Assembly: GCF_001441615.1 (NCBI RefSeq)
Contig: NZ_LAXJ01000019.1
Coordinates: 1 to 64,000 of the forward strand
Length of the DNA stretch: 64,000 nt
Direction of reading: 5' to 3'
DNA from: Roseovarius atlanticus
GTDB lineage: Bacteria > Pseudomonadota > Alphaproteobacteria > Rhodobacterales > Rhodobacteraceae
Below are positions 1 to 8,303 of this stretch, piece by piece. The notes under the pieces are model-generated. The model worked only from the letters and a program-made list of their open reading frames with translations, did no database searches and was not told the origin of the DNA. The position numbers and the translations under genes are program-made. Numbering within the stretch: position 1 is the stretch's first letter; each line of letters opens with the position of its first letter.

Positions 1-33
1 GGTGTCGAAGATCCTCGAGTGATCTGAGGCGAC

Positions 34-64
34 GCGTCATCCCGGACTTGAACCGGGATGATCC
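34..64. repeat. Intergenic palindrome (GTCATCCCGG family)
   Basis: The hairpin arms TCATCCCGG (37-45) and CCGGGATGA (53-61) enclose the loop ACTTGAA. The first 16 bases, GCGTCATCCCGGACTT, recur exactly at 3083-3098. It lies in the leader upstream of rpsJ. Elements of this type are common between genes in Rhodobacterales; that is from memory, not from a search. No promoter was recognised in 1-175. Confidence 0.6.
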
Positions 65-175
65 AGACTTTCCGGGTGCTGACTGCGGTCGGCACCCGCC
101 CCACTTTGGGCGCGACGAAGGGCGGCAATTCCGCCTCTCTTCCTCTCCGCTGGAACCCTGTTAGGGATAAGACAA

Positions 176-490
176 ATGGCCATTCAAAGCCAAAACATCC
201 GTATCCGCCTGAAGGCGTTCGACTACCGCGTGCTGGACGCCAGCACGCAGGAGATCGTGAACACCGCCAAGCGGACCGGCGCAGACGTGCGCGGGCCCAT
301 CCCGCTGCCGAACAAGATCGAAAAGTTCACCGTTCTGCGTGGCCCCCACGTGAACAAGAAATCGCGCGATCAGTTCGAGATCCGGACGCACAAGCGTCTC
401 TTGGACATCGTTGATCCCACGCCCCAGACCGTCGACGCGCTGATGAAGCTCGACCTGGCTGCCGGCGTGGACGTGCAGATCTCGGTTTAA
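176..490 (+). CDS. rpsJ: 30S ribosomal protein S10
   Basis: Small-subunit protein of the 30S head, and the NusE partner in antitermination. The 104 residues run from [17 protein letters not shown] to VDVQISV, match S10 throughout and have the usual length. The ATG at 176 follows an AGGGATAAG ribosome site. It is the first gene of the S10-type operon seen here, 12 bases before rplC; the elongation factor gene that often precedes it would lie outside the window. Confidence 0.97.
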   Translation: MAIQSQNIRIRLKAFDYRVLDASTQEIVNTAKRTGADVRGPIPLPNKIEKFTVLRGPHVNKKSRDQFEIRTHKRLLDIVDPTPQTVDALMKLDLAAGVDVQISV

Positions 491-502
491 GGAGGGCAGG
501 AC

Positions 503-1369
503 ATGTTGCGCTCTGGTGTAATCGCAAAGAAAGTCGGCATGACCCGGCTTTTCATGGAAGACGGCAAGCAGATCCCTGTGACCGTTCTTCAACTGGACAA
601 ACTGCAGGTCGTCGCCCAACGCACGCCCGAAGAGCACGGCTATGCCGCTGTTCAGCTGGGCGCAGGGACCGCCAAGGCGAAACGCACGTCGAAAGCCATG
701 CGTGGCCATTTCGCCGTCGCCAAGGTGGAACCCAAGCGCAAGGTCGCGGAATTCCGCGTGGCGCCCGAGAACATGATCGACGTGGGCGAGGAAATCACCG
801 CGAACCACTATTTCGAAGGTCAGTTCGTGGACGTTTCCGGCACCTCGATCGGTAAGGGGTTTGCCGGTGCGATGAAGCGGCACAACTTCGGCGGTCTGCG
901 GGCCAGCCACGGTGTGTCGATCAGCCACCGCTCGCACGGCTCCACCGGCCAGTGTCAGGACCCCGGCAAGGTGTTCAAGGGCAAGAAGATGGCCGGTCAC
1001 ATGGGTGCTGCCCGCGTGACGACGCAGAACCTGCAAGTGGTGAAAACCGACGCCGACCGTGGCCTGATCATGGTCAAGGGCGCGGTTCCCGGCTCCAAGG
1101 GCGGCTGGGTGACGATCAAGGACGCGGTGAAGAAACCGTTCCCTGAAAGCGCCATTCTGCCCGCCGCTCTGAAATCGGCCGCGGCCGAAGCAGAGAAAGC
1201 CGCGGAAGAAGCCGCAGCCGCCGCAGCCGCCGAGGCCGAGGCCGAAGCACAGCGTCTGGCCGAAGAGCAGGCAGCCCAGGAAGCGGCCGCCCTGCAGGAA
1301 GCCGAAGCCGAGATCGAGGCTGAAAAGTCCGATGATGCCGGCGAAGAGAAGAAGGACGGTGAGGAATGA
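503..1369 (+). CDS. rplC: 50S ribosomal protein L3 with Ala/Glu-rich tail
   Basis: Early-assembling 23S rRNA-binding protein near the peptidyl transferase centre. Residues 1 to about 215 are a normal L3 with the conserved central stretch [20 protein letters not shown]. Residues from about 220 to 288 form a low-complexity Ala/Glu/Gln tail ending in acidic residues, which the 209-residue E. coli protein lacks. The tail is probably a charged helix or is disordered. An AAGGAGGG ribosome site precedes the ATG at 503, and the stop overlaps the rplD start as ATGA. Confidence 0.97.
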   Translation: MLRSGVIAKKVGMTRLFMEDGKQIPVTVLQLDKLQVVAQRTPEEHGYAAVQLGAGTAKAKRTSKAMRGHFAVAKVEPKRKVAEFRVAPENMIDVGEEITANHYFEGQFVDVSGTSIGKGFAGAMKRHNFGGLRASHGVSISHRSHGSTGQCQDPGKVFKGKKMAGHMGAARVTTQNLQVVKTDADRGLIMVKGAVPGSKGGWVTIKDAVKKPFPESAILPAALKSAAAEAEKAAEEAAAAAAAEAEAEAQRLAEEQAAQEAAALQEAEAEIEAEKSDDAGEEKKDGEE

Positions 1370-1983
1370 AACTCGACGTGATCAAACTCGACGGCGGCAA
1401 GGCCGGTTCGGTCGAGCTCTCGGGCGAGATCTTCGATCTCGATCCGCGTGCCGACATCCTGCACCGCGTCGTCCGCTGGCAGCGTAACAAGGCGCAGCAG
1501 GGCACCCACAAGGTGAAAACCCGGTCCGAGGTCAGCTATTCGACCAAGAAGATCTATCGCCAGAAGGGCACCGGCGGCGCACGCCACGGCGACCGCGGCG
1601 CGCCGATCTTCCGCAAGGGCGGCATCTACAAGGGCCCGGTCCCGCGCAGCCACGCGCATGACCTGCCCAAGAAGGTGCGTCAGCTGGGCCTGAAGCACGC
1701 GCTGTCGGCCAAGGCCAAGGCGGGTGAGCTGGTGATCATCGAGGCCGCGGAAGGCGCCGCCAAGACCAAGGACCTGGCCAAGCAGGTCAAGGACCTGGGC
1801 TGGAAGCGCGCGCTGATCATCGACGGCGCCGAGGTGAACGAGGGCTTTGCCCGCGCCGCGGCCAACATCGACGGTCTGGACGTGCTGCCCAGCATGGGCG
1901 CGAACGTATACGACATCCTCAAGCGCGATACGCTCGTGCTGACCAAGGCGGGTGTCGAAGCACTGGAGGCTCGGTTGAAATGA
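1366..1983 (+). CDS. rplD: 50S ribosomal protein L4
   Basis: L4 lines the exit tunnel and in E. coli also represses the S10 operon. The 205 residues match L4, including the extended-loop region around [20 protein letters not shown], about residues 68-87. The start overlaps the rplC stop and the end overlaps rplW, both as ATGA, so L3, L4 and L23 are translationally coupled. Whether L4 autoregulation operates here cannot be judged, because the rpsJ leader is only partly in the window. Confidence 0.97.
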   Translation: MKLDVIKLDGGKAGSVELSGEIFDLDPRADILHRVVRWQRNKAQQGTHKVKTRSEVSYSTKKIYRQKGTGGARHGDRGAPIFRKGGIYKGPVPRSHAHDLPKKVRQLGLKHALSAKAKAGELVIIEAAEGAAKTKDLAKQVKDLGWKRALIIDGAEVNEGFARAAANIDGLDVLPSMGANVYDILKRDTLVLTKAGVEALEARLK

Positions 1984-2276
1984 GCGCGAAAGCAGAACAT
2001 TACGATGTGATCCGCAAGCCGGTGATCACCGAGAAGGCCACGATGGCGTCGGAATCGAACGCCGTTGTCTTCGAGGTGGCCATGGACGCCGCGAAACCCC
2101 AGATCAAGGAGGCCGTCGAGGCGCTCTTCGGTGTGAAGGTGAAGGCGGTCAACACGTCCATCACCAAGGGCAAGCAGAAGCGGTTCCGTGGCATCATGGG
2201 CCGCCGCAAGGACGTCAAGAAAGCCTACGTGACGCTCGAAGAGGGCAACACGATCGACGTGACGACCGGGCTTTGA
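1980..2276 (+). CDS. rplW: 50S ribosomal protein L23
   Basis: L23 sits at the tunnel exit and docks trigger factor and SRP. The 98 residues begin [20 protein letters not shown], typical of bacterial L23, with the KQKRFRG loop near residue 65. It overlaps rplD by four bases. It is the last gene of the first ribosomal segment; a palindrome and a strong terminator follow at once, so L2 is not simply read through from here. Confidence 0.97.
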   Translation: MSAKAEHYDVIRKPVITEKATMASESNAVVFEVAMDAAKPQIKEAVEALFGVKVKAVNTSITKGKQKRFRGIMGRRKDVKKAYVTLEEGNTIDVTTGL

Positions 2277-2278
2277 GG

Positions 2279-2305
2279 CGTGGTGGGGTGAAACCCCACC
2301 CTACG
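2279..2305. repeat. GTGGGGT-type palindrome, copy 1
   Basis: The arms GGTGGGGT (2282-2289) and ACCCCACC (2293-2300) enclose the loop GAA, followed by the family signature CCTACG. It starts three bases after the rplW stop. It belongs to a family with 12 copies in this window. Confidence 0.85.
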
Positions 2306-2312
2306 AATTGGA

Positions 2313-2344
2313 CCCCCGTCGAGAGATCGTCGGGGGTTTTCTTT
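2313..2344 (+). terminator. Rho-independent terminator after rplW
   Basis: The CCCCCGTCGA arm pairs with TCGTCGGGGG around a GAGA tetraloop (one T-T mismatch), followed by TTTTCTTT. The same stem and loop, one base different, follows rplP at 6589-6620. It closes the first ribosomal segment. Confidence 0.9.
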
Positions 2345-2570
2345 GCGACGCGGCAGTCATCCGCCCCGGCATTTTATCGCCAGAAATCAACGGCCGGGCA
2401 GGCGTGCCCCGTGATTTTCATTGACGTGAATCACCTGAGCGCCCATATGGGCGGGGCTACGTTACTACCTATCGACCCTTTCTCCTTTACGGCGACTGGC
2501 TTTCGATCTTGTCATGACGCCGCCAAGCTGCCGCATACTGCGGGCAGCAACATCTAAAGGAGACACGGAA
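2345..2570 (+). promoter_or_regulatory. Long leader region of the cold-shock gene
   Basis: About 225 bases lie between the rplW terminator and the cold-shock ORF without a supported gene. A long 5' leader is typical of cspA-type genes, whose mRNA structure responds to temperature. The part next to the gene carries a ribosome site, AAAGGAGA (2556-2563). No clear promoter could be fixed. Confidence 0.4.
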
Positions 2571-2777
2571 ATGGCCAACGGCACCGTGAAATGGTTCAAC
2601 ACCACCAAAGGCTACGGCTTTATCGCACCGGAATCGGGCGGCAAGGACGTCTTCGTTCACATCTCGGCCGTCGAGCGTTCGGGCCTGACGGGCCTCGCCG
2701 ACGATCAGAAGGTCACCTATGACCTGGAATCCGGCCGTGACGGACGTGAAAGCGCCGTCAACATCGCGCTGGCATAA
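2571..2777 (+). CDS. Cold-shock domain protein
   Basis: The 68 residues are a single cold-shock OB fold that binds single-stranded RNA or DNA. RNP1 is seen as KGYGFI and RNP2 as VFVHIS. The start chosen is the ATG at 2571 (MANGTVKWFNTTKGYGFIAP), preceded by AAAGGAGA; the frame stays open upstream but nothing there looks like coding sequence. It stands alone between two terminators within the ribosomal cluster. It resembles cspA/cspE-type genes; which paralogue cannot be told. Confidence 0.93.
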   Translation: MANGTVKWFNTTKGYGFIAPESGGKDVFVHISAVERSGLTGLADDQKVTYDLESGRDGRESAVNIALA

Positions 2778-2817
2778 GGCCTCGGGCGGCACAGCCGCCG
2801 ACCTTTGAGAGAGTTCG

Positions 2818-2847
2818 ACCCCGGGCGCAGGCGTGGCCGGGGTTTTT
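2818..2847 (+). terminator. Terminator after the cold-shock gene
   Basis: ACCCCGG (2818-2824) pairs with CCGGGGT (2837-2843) and is followed by TTTTTCTTT. It makes the cold-shock gene a monocistronic unit. Confidence 0.85.
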
Positions 2848-3167
2848 CTTTGGCGATGTTTTTAGATCGATTGTAGGTACTCAGTTTTGTGCATGTACCA
2901 ACGCGCGGAATCAAGGCGCGCAGCGCCGCCGCGCGATCGCCAGACCGCCCGGACGGGCTGGCGATTTGGTAAGGTGAGCGCTTAGGTCTTAGGGATTTCG
3001 GATTTGGCGGGGATAAAAAGCGCTGAACAGCTGTTGATCGCCATCCCGCGGTCTGGCGAGCGCGCCGCTTGGGTTAAGCGTGGCGTCATCCCGGACTTCA
3101 TACGTGATCCCTTTGTCGTAGAGGTCCTCGGGTCTAGCCCGAGGATGACGGGGGAACCGACGGTCTT
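2848..3167. other. Gene-free stretch with two hairpin elements
   Basis: No supported gene. At 2936-2965 a hairpin has the arms ATCGCCAG and CTGGCGAT around a smaller CCCG/CGGG stem, just after a GCGC-rich run. At 3083-3149 there is a GTCATCCCGG-family element. The rest shows no coding character. Confidence 0.5.
3083..3149. repeat. GTCATCCCGG-family element, compound copy
   Basis: It starts with the same 16 bases as 34-49. Outer arms GTCATCC (3085-3091) and GGATGAC (3143-3149) enclose an inner hairpin, CCTCGGG (3126-3132) with CCCGAGG (3138-3144). It lies 3' of the phasin gene and may also end that transcript. Confidence 0.6.
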
Positions 3168-3521
3168 TTACACCGGCACGTCGTTGTAGCTGCGCTTGTG
3201 GCCGGACTTGGCGTCCTTGACGACCTCTTCGGTGGCGCCAGTCGTGATCTCAAACATCTTCATGGCCTCGGCCGTGTATTGCTCGAACGCGGTCAGGAAG
3301 AATTTCGATTGGACCTGCGCCAGTTCAGCCGGGCTTTTGCAATTGAGCATGGCCTTTTGCGTCTCCAGATCTTCTTGAAGCCGAGCCGAGACGAAGCGGG
3401 CGCCTTCGGACATCATGTCGCCCCACGCCTTGACGGCTGCGGGGCTGGTCGCCAACAGGCCAGCGGTCAGGGCCGACAGGTCCGAACCGGTGTCTTTCGG
3501 GGTCTTGGTCGAGTTCGTCAT
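3168..3521 (-). CDS. Phasin family protein
   Basis: A 117-residue, largely helical and amphipathic protein (MTNSTKTPKDTGSDLSALTA...), resembling phasin_2 proteins that coat polyhydroxyalkanoate granules. The central stretch LNCKSPAELAQVQSKFF matches the phasin pattern in which residues before a Q..F..T..E helix are conserved. It has no signal peptide. It is transcribed against the ribosomal genes, between cspA and rplB. This implies PHA storage, but no PHA synthase is in the window. Confidence 0.8.
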   Translation of the reverse strand: MTNSTKTPKDTGSDLSALTAGLLATSPAAVKAWGDMMSEGARFVSARLQEDLETQKAMLNCKSPAELAQVQSKFFLTAFEQYTAEAMKMFEITTGATEEVVKDAKSGHKRSYNDVPV

Positions 3522-3717
3522 CGCGTGCCTCCCGTTTGATTATGTTTCAATCGCGACCCAGACTATTTGGTGCGATAGGGTATTGTAACGGTCCTGTAAC
3601 GGCCGCACTTTGATCTGGATCGAATGGCGTGCGGCTGTTTGCAGTGCGCGCCTTTATTTTCTTGGCCTAGGCCCTTGACCGGGGCCCTCGTCTTTCGTAA
3701 ATGATCCCATCCGCAAG

Positions 3718-3745
3718 GCCCCGGATTCGTCCGGGGCTTTGCCTT
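3718..3745 (+). promoter_or_regulatory. Leader hairpin of the rplB segment
   Basis: A perfect 7-base-pair GC stem with a TTCG-containing loop and a weak T tract, placed just inside the transcript. It may be an attenuator, a stabilising 5' hairpin or a terminator for an upstream short RNA. Similar hairpins stand downstream of four more ribosomal promoters here. Confidence 0.5.
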
Positions 3746-3791
3746 TGTTCGATAGAACATCTTAACCGGGCACCCAAGGGGGCCTATAACC

Positions 3792-3815
3792 ATGGTGGGT
3801 TTTCACCCACCCTAC
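3792..3815. repeat. GTGGGGT-type palindrome, copy 2
   Basis: The arms GGTGGGT (3794-3800) and ACCCACC (3805-3811) enclose the loop TTTC, followed by CTAC. It lies inside the rplB leader, 56 bases before the start codon. Confidence 0.8.
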
Positions 3816-3870
3816 ATAGGTGGAGCTGGTCATTCCGGTTTCGCCGTTTGCTAAACGGAAGACAGAAAGC

Positions 3871-4713
3871 ATGGCACTCAAGTCGTACAAGCCGACGACG
3901 CCGGGCCAGCGCGGGCTGGTGCTGATCGACCGTTCGGAGCTGTATAAAGGACGCCCCGTCAAAGCCCTCACCGAGGGTCTGACGAAATCGGGCGGCCGGA
4001 ACAACACCGGGCGGATTACCTCGCGTCGTCGCGGGGGTGGCGCCAAACGCCTTTACCGGATCGTTGATTTCAAACGCAACAAGATCGACGTGGCCGCAAC
4101 CGTCGAGCGGATCGAATACGACCCGAACCGGACGGCCTTTATCGCGCTGATCAAATACGAAGATGGCGAGCAAGCCTACATCCTGGCGCCGCAGCGCCTG
4201 GCCGTAGGGGACAGCGTCATCGCCTCGCCGAAGGCCGACATCAAGCCCGGCAACGCGATGCCGTTCCAAGGTATGCCGATCGGCACGATCGTCCACAACA
4301 TCGAGCTGAAGCCCGGTAAGGGCGGCCAGATCGCACGTGCCGCCGGCACCTATGCCCAGTTCGTGGGCCGCGATGGTGGCTATGCCCAGATCCGCCTGAG
4401 CTCGGGCGAGCTGCGCATGGTGCGTCAGGAGTGCATGGCGACCGTGGGTGCCGTGTCGAACCCCGACAACAGCAACCAGAACTACGGCAAGGCCGGCCGG
4501 ATGCGCCACAAGGGCATTCGCCCGTCTGTGCGCGGCGTGGTCATGAACCCGATCGACCACCCCCATGGTGGTGGCGAGGGCCGGACCTCGGGTGGTCGCC
4601 ACCCGGTGACGCCTTGGGGCAAGCCGACGAAGGGTGCGCGCACCCGTAACAAGAACAAGGCGTCGCAGAAGCTGATCATCCGCTCGCGTCACGCCAGGAA
4701 GAAGGGCCGTTAA
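3871..4713 (+). CDS. rplB: 50S ribosomal protein L2
   Basis: Primary 23S rRNA-binding protein of the peptidyl transferase region. The 280 residues begin [20 protein letters not shown] and contain [17 protein letters not shown], the conserved segment with the catalytically important His. The ATG at 3871 fits L2 alignments; an in-frame upstream start at 3820 would add 17 unrelated residues. It heads the second segment and is followed after 3 bases by rpsS. Confidence 0.97.
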   Translation: MALKSYKPTTPGQRGLVLIDRSELYKGRPVKALTEGLTKSGGRNNTGRITSRRRGGGAKRLYRIVDFKRNKIDVAATVERIEYDPNRTAFIALIKYEDGEQAYILAPQRLAVGDSVIASPKADIKPGNAMPFQGMPIGTIVHNIELKPGKGGQIARAAGTYAQFVGRDGGYAQIRLSSGELRMVRQECMATVGAVSNPDNSNQNYGKAGRMRHKGIRPSVRGVVMNPIDHPHGGGEGRTSGGRHPVTPWGKPTKGARTRNKNKASQKLIIRSRHARKKGR

Positions 4714-4716
4714 CAC

Positions 4717-4995
4717 ATGAGCCGCTCTGTATGGAAAGGCCCCTTCGTCGATGCCTACGTGCTGAAAAAGGCCGAAGCATCGCGCGAGTCGGGGCGCAAC
4801 GAAGTCATCAAGATCTGGTCGCGCCGTTCGACGATCCTGCCCCAGTTCGTGGGCCTGACGTTTGGCGTGTACAATGGTCACAAGCATATCCCCGTCAACG
4901 TTTCGGAAGATATGATCGGTCAGAAATTCGGTGAATACGCGCCGACCCGTACCTATTACGGGCACGCCGCCGATAAAAAAGCGAAGCGGAAGTAA
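4717..4995 (+). CDS. rpsS: 30S ribosomal protein S19
   Basis: 30S head protein that forms a pair with S13 near the A-site tRNA. The 92 residues start [12 protein letters not shown], the universal S19 start, and contain the usual [20 protein letters not shown] segment. It is tightly packed between rplB and rplV with 3-base gaps. Confidence 0.97.
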   Translation: MSRSVWKGPFVDAYVLKKAEASRESGRNEVIKIWSRRSTILPQFVGLTFGVYNGHKHIPVNVSEDMIGQKFGEYAPTRTYYGHAADKKAKRK

Positions 4996-4998
4996 GTC

Positions 4999-5379
4999 AT
5001 GGGCAAGGAAAAGAACCCCCGCCGCGTGGCTGACAACGAAGCAATGGCAAAACTGCGTATGCTTCGCACCAGCCCGCAGAAACTGAACCTGGTGGCCGCG
5101 ATGATCCGTGGCAAGAAGGTGGACAAGGCGCTGAACGATCTGACCTTCTCGAAGAAGCGGATCGCGCAGGACGTGAAGAAATGCCTTCAGTCCGCCGTGG
5201 CCAACGCCGAGAACAACCACAACCTCGATGTCGACGACCTGATCGTGGCAGAGGCCTATGTGGGCAAGAACCTCGTGATGAAACGCGGCCGTCCGCGCGC
5301 CCGTGGCCGGTTCGGCCGGATCATGAAGCCGTTCTCAGAAATCACCATCAAGGTGCGTGAAGTCGAGGAGCAAGCCTAA
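4999..5379 (+). CDS. rplV: 50S ribosomal protein L22
   Basis: L22 lines the exit tunnel; its hairpin is seen in the segment [14 protein letters not shown] near the C-terminus. The protein has 126 residues, about 15 more than in E. coli, through the N-terminal [15 protein letters not shown]. The last base of its TAA is the first base of the rpsC ATG. Confidence 0.97.
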   Translation: MGKEKNPRRVADNEAMAKLRMLRTSPQKLNLVAAMIRGKKVDKALNDLTFSKKRIAQDVKKCLQSAVANAENNHNLDVDDLIVAEAYVGKNLVMKRGRPRARGRFGRIMKPFSEITIKVREVEEQA

Positions 5380-6089
5380 TGGGTAACAAAGTCAATCCGA
5401 TCGGGATGCGCCTGCAGGTGAACCGCACCTGGGACAGCCGCTGGTACGCCGACACCAAGGATTACGGTGATCTTCTGCTGGAAGACATCGCGATCCGTGA
5501 TTTCATCAAGAAAGAGTGCAAGCAGGCCGGCGTCAGCCGTGTGATCATCGAACGCCCGCACAAGAAGTGCCGCGTCACGGTGCACACCGCGCGCCCCGGC
5601 GTGATCATCGGCAAGAAAGGCGCCGATATCGAGACTCTGCGCAAGAAGCTGGCGGCGATGACCGACAGCGAACTGCACCTCAACATCGTCGAGGTCCGCA
5701 AGCCGGAACTGGACGCGGCGCTGGTGGGTGAAAGCATCGCCCAGCAGCTGGAGCGTCGTGTGTCGTTCCGCCGCGCGATGAAACGTGCCGTGCAGAACGC
5801 CATGCGCATGGGGGCCCTGGGCATCCGGGTCAACGTCGCGGGCCGCCTGGGCGGTGCCGAGATCGCACGGACCGAATGGTACCGCGAGGGCCGGGTTCCG
5901 CTGCACACGCTGCGTGCCGACATCGATTACGCCAATATCGAGGCCAGCACACCTTACGGGATCATCGGCATCAAGGTCTGGATCTTCAAGGGCGAGATCA
6001 TGGAACATGATCCGGCAGCCCGGGATCGCAAGGCGCAGGAACTTCAGGACGGCCCGGCACCTCGTGGTGCTGGTGGCGGCCGCCGCTGA
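5379..6089 (+). CDS. rpsC: 30S ribosomal protein S3
   Basis: S3 forms the mRNA entry site and has helicase activity with S4 and S5. The 236 residues start [20 protein letters not shown]. The KH domain GxxG loop is seen as IIGKKG, about residue 76, and the C-terminal S3 domain is complete. The last 20 or so residues are a Gly/Arg-rich tail. It overlaps rplV by one base. Confidence 0.97.
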   Translation: MGNKVNPIGMRLQVNRTWDSRWYADTKDYGDLLLEDIAIRDFIKKECKQAGVSRVIIERPHKKCRVTVHTARPGVIIGKKGADIETLRKKLAAMTDSELHLNIVEVRKPELDAALVGESIAQQLERRVSFRRAMKRAVQNAMRMGALGIRVNVAGRLGGAEIARTEWYREGRVPLHTLRADIDYANIEASTPYGIIGIKVWIFKGEIMEHDPAARDRKAQELQDGPAPRGAGGGRR

Positions 6090-6102
6090 GGAGGGATGAG
6101 AA

Positions 6103-6516
6103 ATGCTTCAACCAAAGCGCACTAAATTCCGCAAGATGTTCAAGGGCCGGATCAAGGGCGAGGCCAAGGGCGGCTCTGATCTGAACTTTGGCACTTACGG
6201 CCTGAAAGCGACCACGCCCGAGCGCGTGACCGCCCGTCAGATCGAAGCGGCACGCCGTGCCATGACGCGTCACATGAAGCGTCAGGGCCGCGTCTGGATC
6301 CGGATCTTCCCGGACACGCCCGTGACCTCGAAACCCGTCGAAGTTCGGATGGGTAAAGGTAAGGGTTCGGTCGATTTCTGGGCCTGCAAGGTCAAGCCCG
6401 GCCGCGTGATGTTCGAGATCGACGGCGTTAGCGAAGCGGTGGCCCAAGAGGCGCTGCGTCTGGCGGCGATGAAACTGCCGGTCAAGACCCGCGTCGTGGT
6501 TCGCGAGGATTGGTAA
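6103..6516 (+). CDS. rplP: 50S ribosomal protein L16
   Basis: Late-assembling protein that contacts A-site tRNA. The 137 residues begin [20 protein letters not shown], typical of L16. A GAGGAGGGATGAG ribosome site precedes the start. It ends the second segment: a terminator follows, and rpmC, normally next, lies 3.6 kb further on. Confidence 0.97.
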   Translation: MLQPKRTKFRKMFKGRIKGEAKGGSDLNFGTYGLKATTPERVTARQIEAARRAMTRHMKRQGRVWIRIFPDTPVTSKPVEVRMGKGKGSVDFWACKVKPGRVMFEIDGVSEAVAQEALRLAAMKLPVKTRVVVREDW

Positions 6517-6588
6517 TCCAATCCTCACGAGTGCGGGAAAGCGATTGACGCAGTCAATTGCGGCCGCACCCCGGTGAAGAAAAAAGAG

Positions 6589-6620
6589 CCCCCGTCGAGA
6601 GATCGGCGGGGGTTTTTCTT
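6589..6620 (+). terminator. Rho-independent terminator after rplP
   Basis: CCCCCGTCGA pairs with TCGGCGGGGG (10 pairs, one G-T) around a GAGA tetraloop, then TTTTTCTT. It is nearly identical to the rplW terminator at 2313-2344, suggesting a common origin or gene conversion. Confidence 0.92.
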
Positions 6621-6631
6621 TGCGCGGATGC

Positions 6632-6655
6632 GCGTGGGTTTTCACCCACCCTACG
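6632..6655. repeat. GTGGGGT-type palindrome, copy 3
   Basis: GTGGGT and ACCCAC arms around TTTC, with leading GC and trailing CCTACG. It lies directly after the rplP terminator and is followed by GGGTCAGGCCCGGGACGGG (6665-6683), a piece of the third repeat family that also occurs at 44175-44194 and inside carB. Confidence 0.8.
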
Positions 6656-6698
6656 GGAGGTTGCGGGTCAGGCCCGGGACGGGTGGCGCGGTGTGATG

Positions 6699-7400
6699 TC
6701 AGCTGCCCAGTATGCCGCGCACCTGGCTTGCATAGGCCTCATACGTCATCGTCGCCTTGTTGCCGGCGACCCCGTCGTAATAGCTGCGGCCCGAGGGGAT
6801 GGGCAGGCCGGCCCAGATCTTGGCGAGGTTCAGCATGAAGGTGTCGGTGCTCATCTCGCCCGCCTTGACCTTCATCAGGCCTGCGTCCCCCAGCAGAAGG
6901 TCGGCAAGCCGGTCCTGCACCGCGGGGCTGAACCGGGTGCTGGCGGGCAGGTCGAGACGGGCGGCGGAGTGGCGCAGAGTGGGCGGTATGAACTGGTAAC
7001 GGCCGATGGCGTGGGGCTGGCCGGGGGTGGCCTCGATCCAGTCATAGATGTCCTGCAGGGTCATGTCGGTGGGGCGGCGGGGCGGTTTTACCCGTGCGCC
7101 ATGCTGGACCGCGTCATAGCCCGCACGCCCGGCCTCGGCACGGGCGATGAGGTCGCGCAGGCGCGCGGCCTTGGTGCCGCCGTGGCGCAGTGGGGCATCC
7201 AGGCGGCCGGGCAGGGCGGCGAAAAGACCGCCTTCAGACCGATCGACGAAGAGGCTGGCCGAGGACAGCGCCTCGGAACTTTCGGATTGCATCGAGAACA
7301 GCGGCTGACGCGCGCTGAACAGGCTGCCGATGGCAGGATCGGCTTGTCCCGGGCAGGCGAGGCCCGCCCAGAGCAGGAATGCCAGGACGCGTCGGATCAT
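6699..7400 (-). CDS. Secreted lysozyme-like (transglycosylase-fold) protein
   Basis: A 233-residue protein with a signal peptide (MIRRVLAFLLWAGLACPGQA). The C-terminal half, from about residue 80, has the layout of lysozyme-like domains: LRDLIARAEAGRAGYDAVQHGA with a candidate catalytic acid in RAEAG, then GQPHAIGRYQFIPPTLR, as in phage-type muramidases and SLT proteins. It probably acts on peptidoglycan in the periplasm, but activity is inferred only from these motifs. It lies alone on the minus strand in the second island. Roseobacter relatives are mostly annotated hypothetical. Confidence 0.6.
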   Translation of the reverse strand: MIRRVLAFLLWAGLACPGQADPAIGSLFSARQPLFSMQSESSEALSSASLFVDRSEGGLFAALPGRLDAPLRHGGTKAARLRDLIARAEAGRAGYDAVQHGARVKPPRRPTDMTLQDIYDWIEATPGQPHAIGRYQFIPPTLRHSAARLDLPASTRFSPAVQDRLADLLLGDAGLMKVKAGEMSTDTFMLNLAKIWAGLPIPSGRSYYDGVAGNKATMTYEAYASQVRGILGS

Positions 7401-7678
7401 GGTGCCCCCTATCGGTGCTGGGGGCGTTATGCGGCAAGGATCTGAAGATTTCCTTGCCGCAAGAGCGTGAGATCCGGATCAATTGTGATCGGGGTGATGC
7501 TCGCGGCAGTAGTGGATGCCGATGCAGGAGGTGTTATCCTTTATGCACTTGTTGCTGCACCCCTGTTGCGAGCAGACGCGTCCGCATTTCATGGCGTTTC
7601 TACGGAAATAGCTGGTTTAGAATGGCGCGATCCTAGCATAACGTCGGCGACGGACCAACTTGCCAGTGGACGGACGCC
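7401..7678. other. Divergent intergenic region
   Basis: About 280 bases between two divergent genes. Open frames here are short and overlap the neighbours without a ribosome site. AT-richer sequence around 7585-7650 (for example TAGAATGGCG and TAGCATAACG) could hold the promoter of the next gene, but no clear pair of boxes was found. Confidence 0.35.
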
Positions 7679-8299
7679 ATGCCCCAGATATCCTCGCTTT
7701 TCGTGACGCGCCTTTACCGTGCTGCCCTGTCAGAGCACGGCCCCGCCATCGACCCGGCGGAAATGGAGGCGTCGTGCTATGCGATTGCCGAGGATGACGA
7801 GGCCGGACAGGAGTGGTGCGAGGAGAACGGGTATCCGGGCTATACCTCCTATGCTTCTCTGACCGATCTGCCGTGGCGGTTTCCGATCTTTGCGGACCTG
7901 GTTAAGGCGCTCGATGCGCATGTGGCGGCCTTTGCCGAGGATCTGGAATTCGATCTGGACGGTCGCGAGCTGAAGCTGGAGGATATCTGGATCAACATCC
8001 TGCCGGAGGGCGGGACGCATTCATCGCATCTGCATCCGCATTCGGTGATTTCCGGCACGACCTATGTGGCGATGCCGGATGGCGCCAGCGCGCTGAAGCT
8101 GGAGGACCCGCGCTCGGCCCGGATGATGGCCGCGCCGGGGCGGAAGAAGGACGCGCGGGAAGAATTGCGGACCTTCATCTATGCCAAGCCCGCGGTGGGC
8201 GATGTGCTGCTGTGGGAAAGCTGGCTGCGGCACGAGGTGCCGATGAACCTGTCCGAGGACGAACGGATCAGCGTCAGCTTCAACTACGCCTGGGGGTGA
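7679..8299 (+). CDS. Putative 2OG-Fe(II) oxygenase (TIGR02466-like)
   Basis: The 206-residue protein carries the pattern of the 2OG-FeII_Oxy_5/TIGR02466 family: THSSHLHPHSVISGTTYV (residues 113-130), then GDVLLWESWLRHEVPMN with H185, then ERISVSFNYAW with R196. The His cluster around 117-121 together with H185 are candidate iron ligands, and R196 a candidate 2-oxoglutarate anchor. The substrate is unknown. It has no signal peptide. It is a single gene between divergent and convergent neighbours; its end is 4 bases from the end of the RTX-like gene on the other strand. Confidence 0.75.
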   Translation: MPQISSLFVTRLYRAALSEHGPAIDPAEMEASCYAIAEDDEAGQEWCEENGYPGYTSYASLTDLPWRFPIFADLVKALDAHVAAFAEDLEFDLDGRELKLEDIWINILPEGGTHSSHLHPHSVISGTTYVAMPDGASALKLEDPRSARMMAAPGRKKDAREELRTFIYAKPAVGDVLLWESWLRHEVPMNLSEDERISVSFNYAWG

Positions 8300-8303
8300 G
8301 CGG

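Larger units (their letters stand above)
3522..3870 (+). promoter_or_regulatory. rplB leader: promoter, hairpin, palindrome
   Basis: No gene. A sigma70-like promoter is visible as TTGACC (3675-3680), a 17-base spacer and TAAATG (3698-3703), followed by ATCCC. A hairpin, GCCCCGG (3718-3724) with CCGGGGC (3731-3737), loop ATTCGT, then TTTGCCTTT, follows about 10 bases after the likely start. A palindrome lies at 3792-3815. The 5' part carries the divergent phasin promoter region. Confidence 0.6.

Noticed and set aside
7401-7706. Small ORFs between the lysozyme-like and the oxygenase-like genes
   Set aside because: They overlap the neighbours, lack ribosome sites and show no hydrophobic or conserved pattern.
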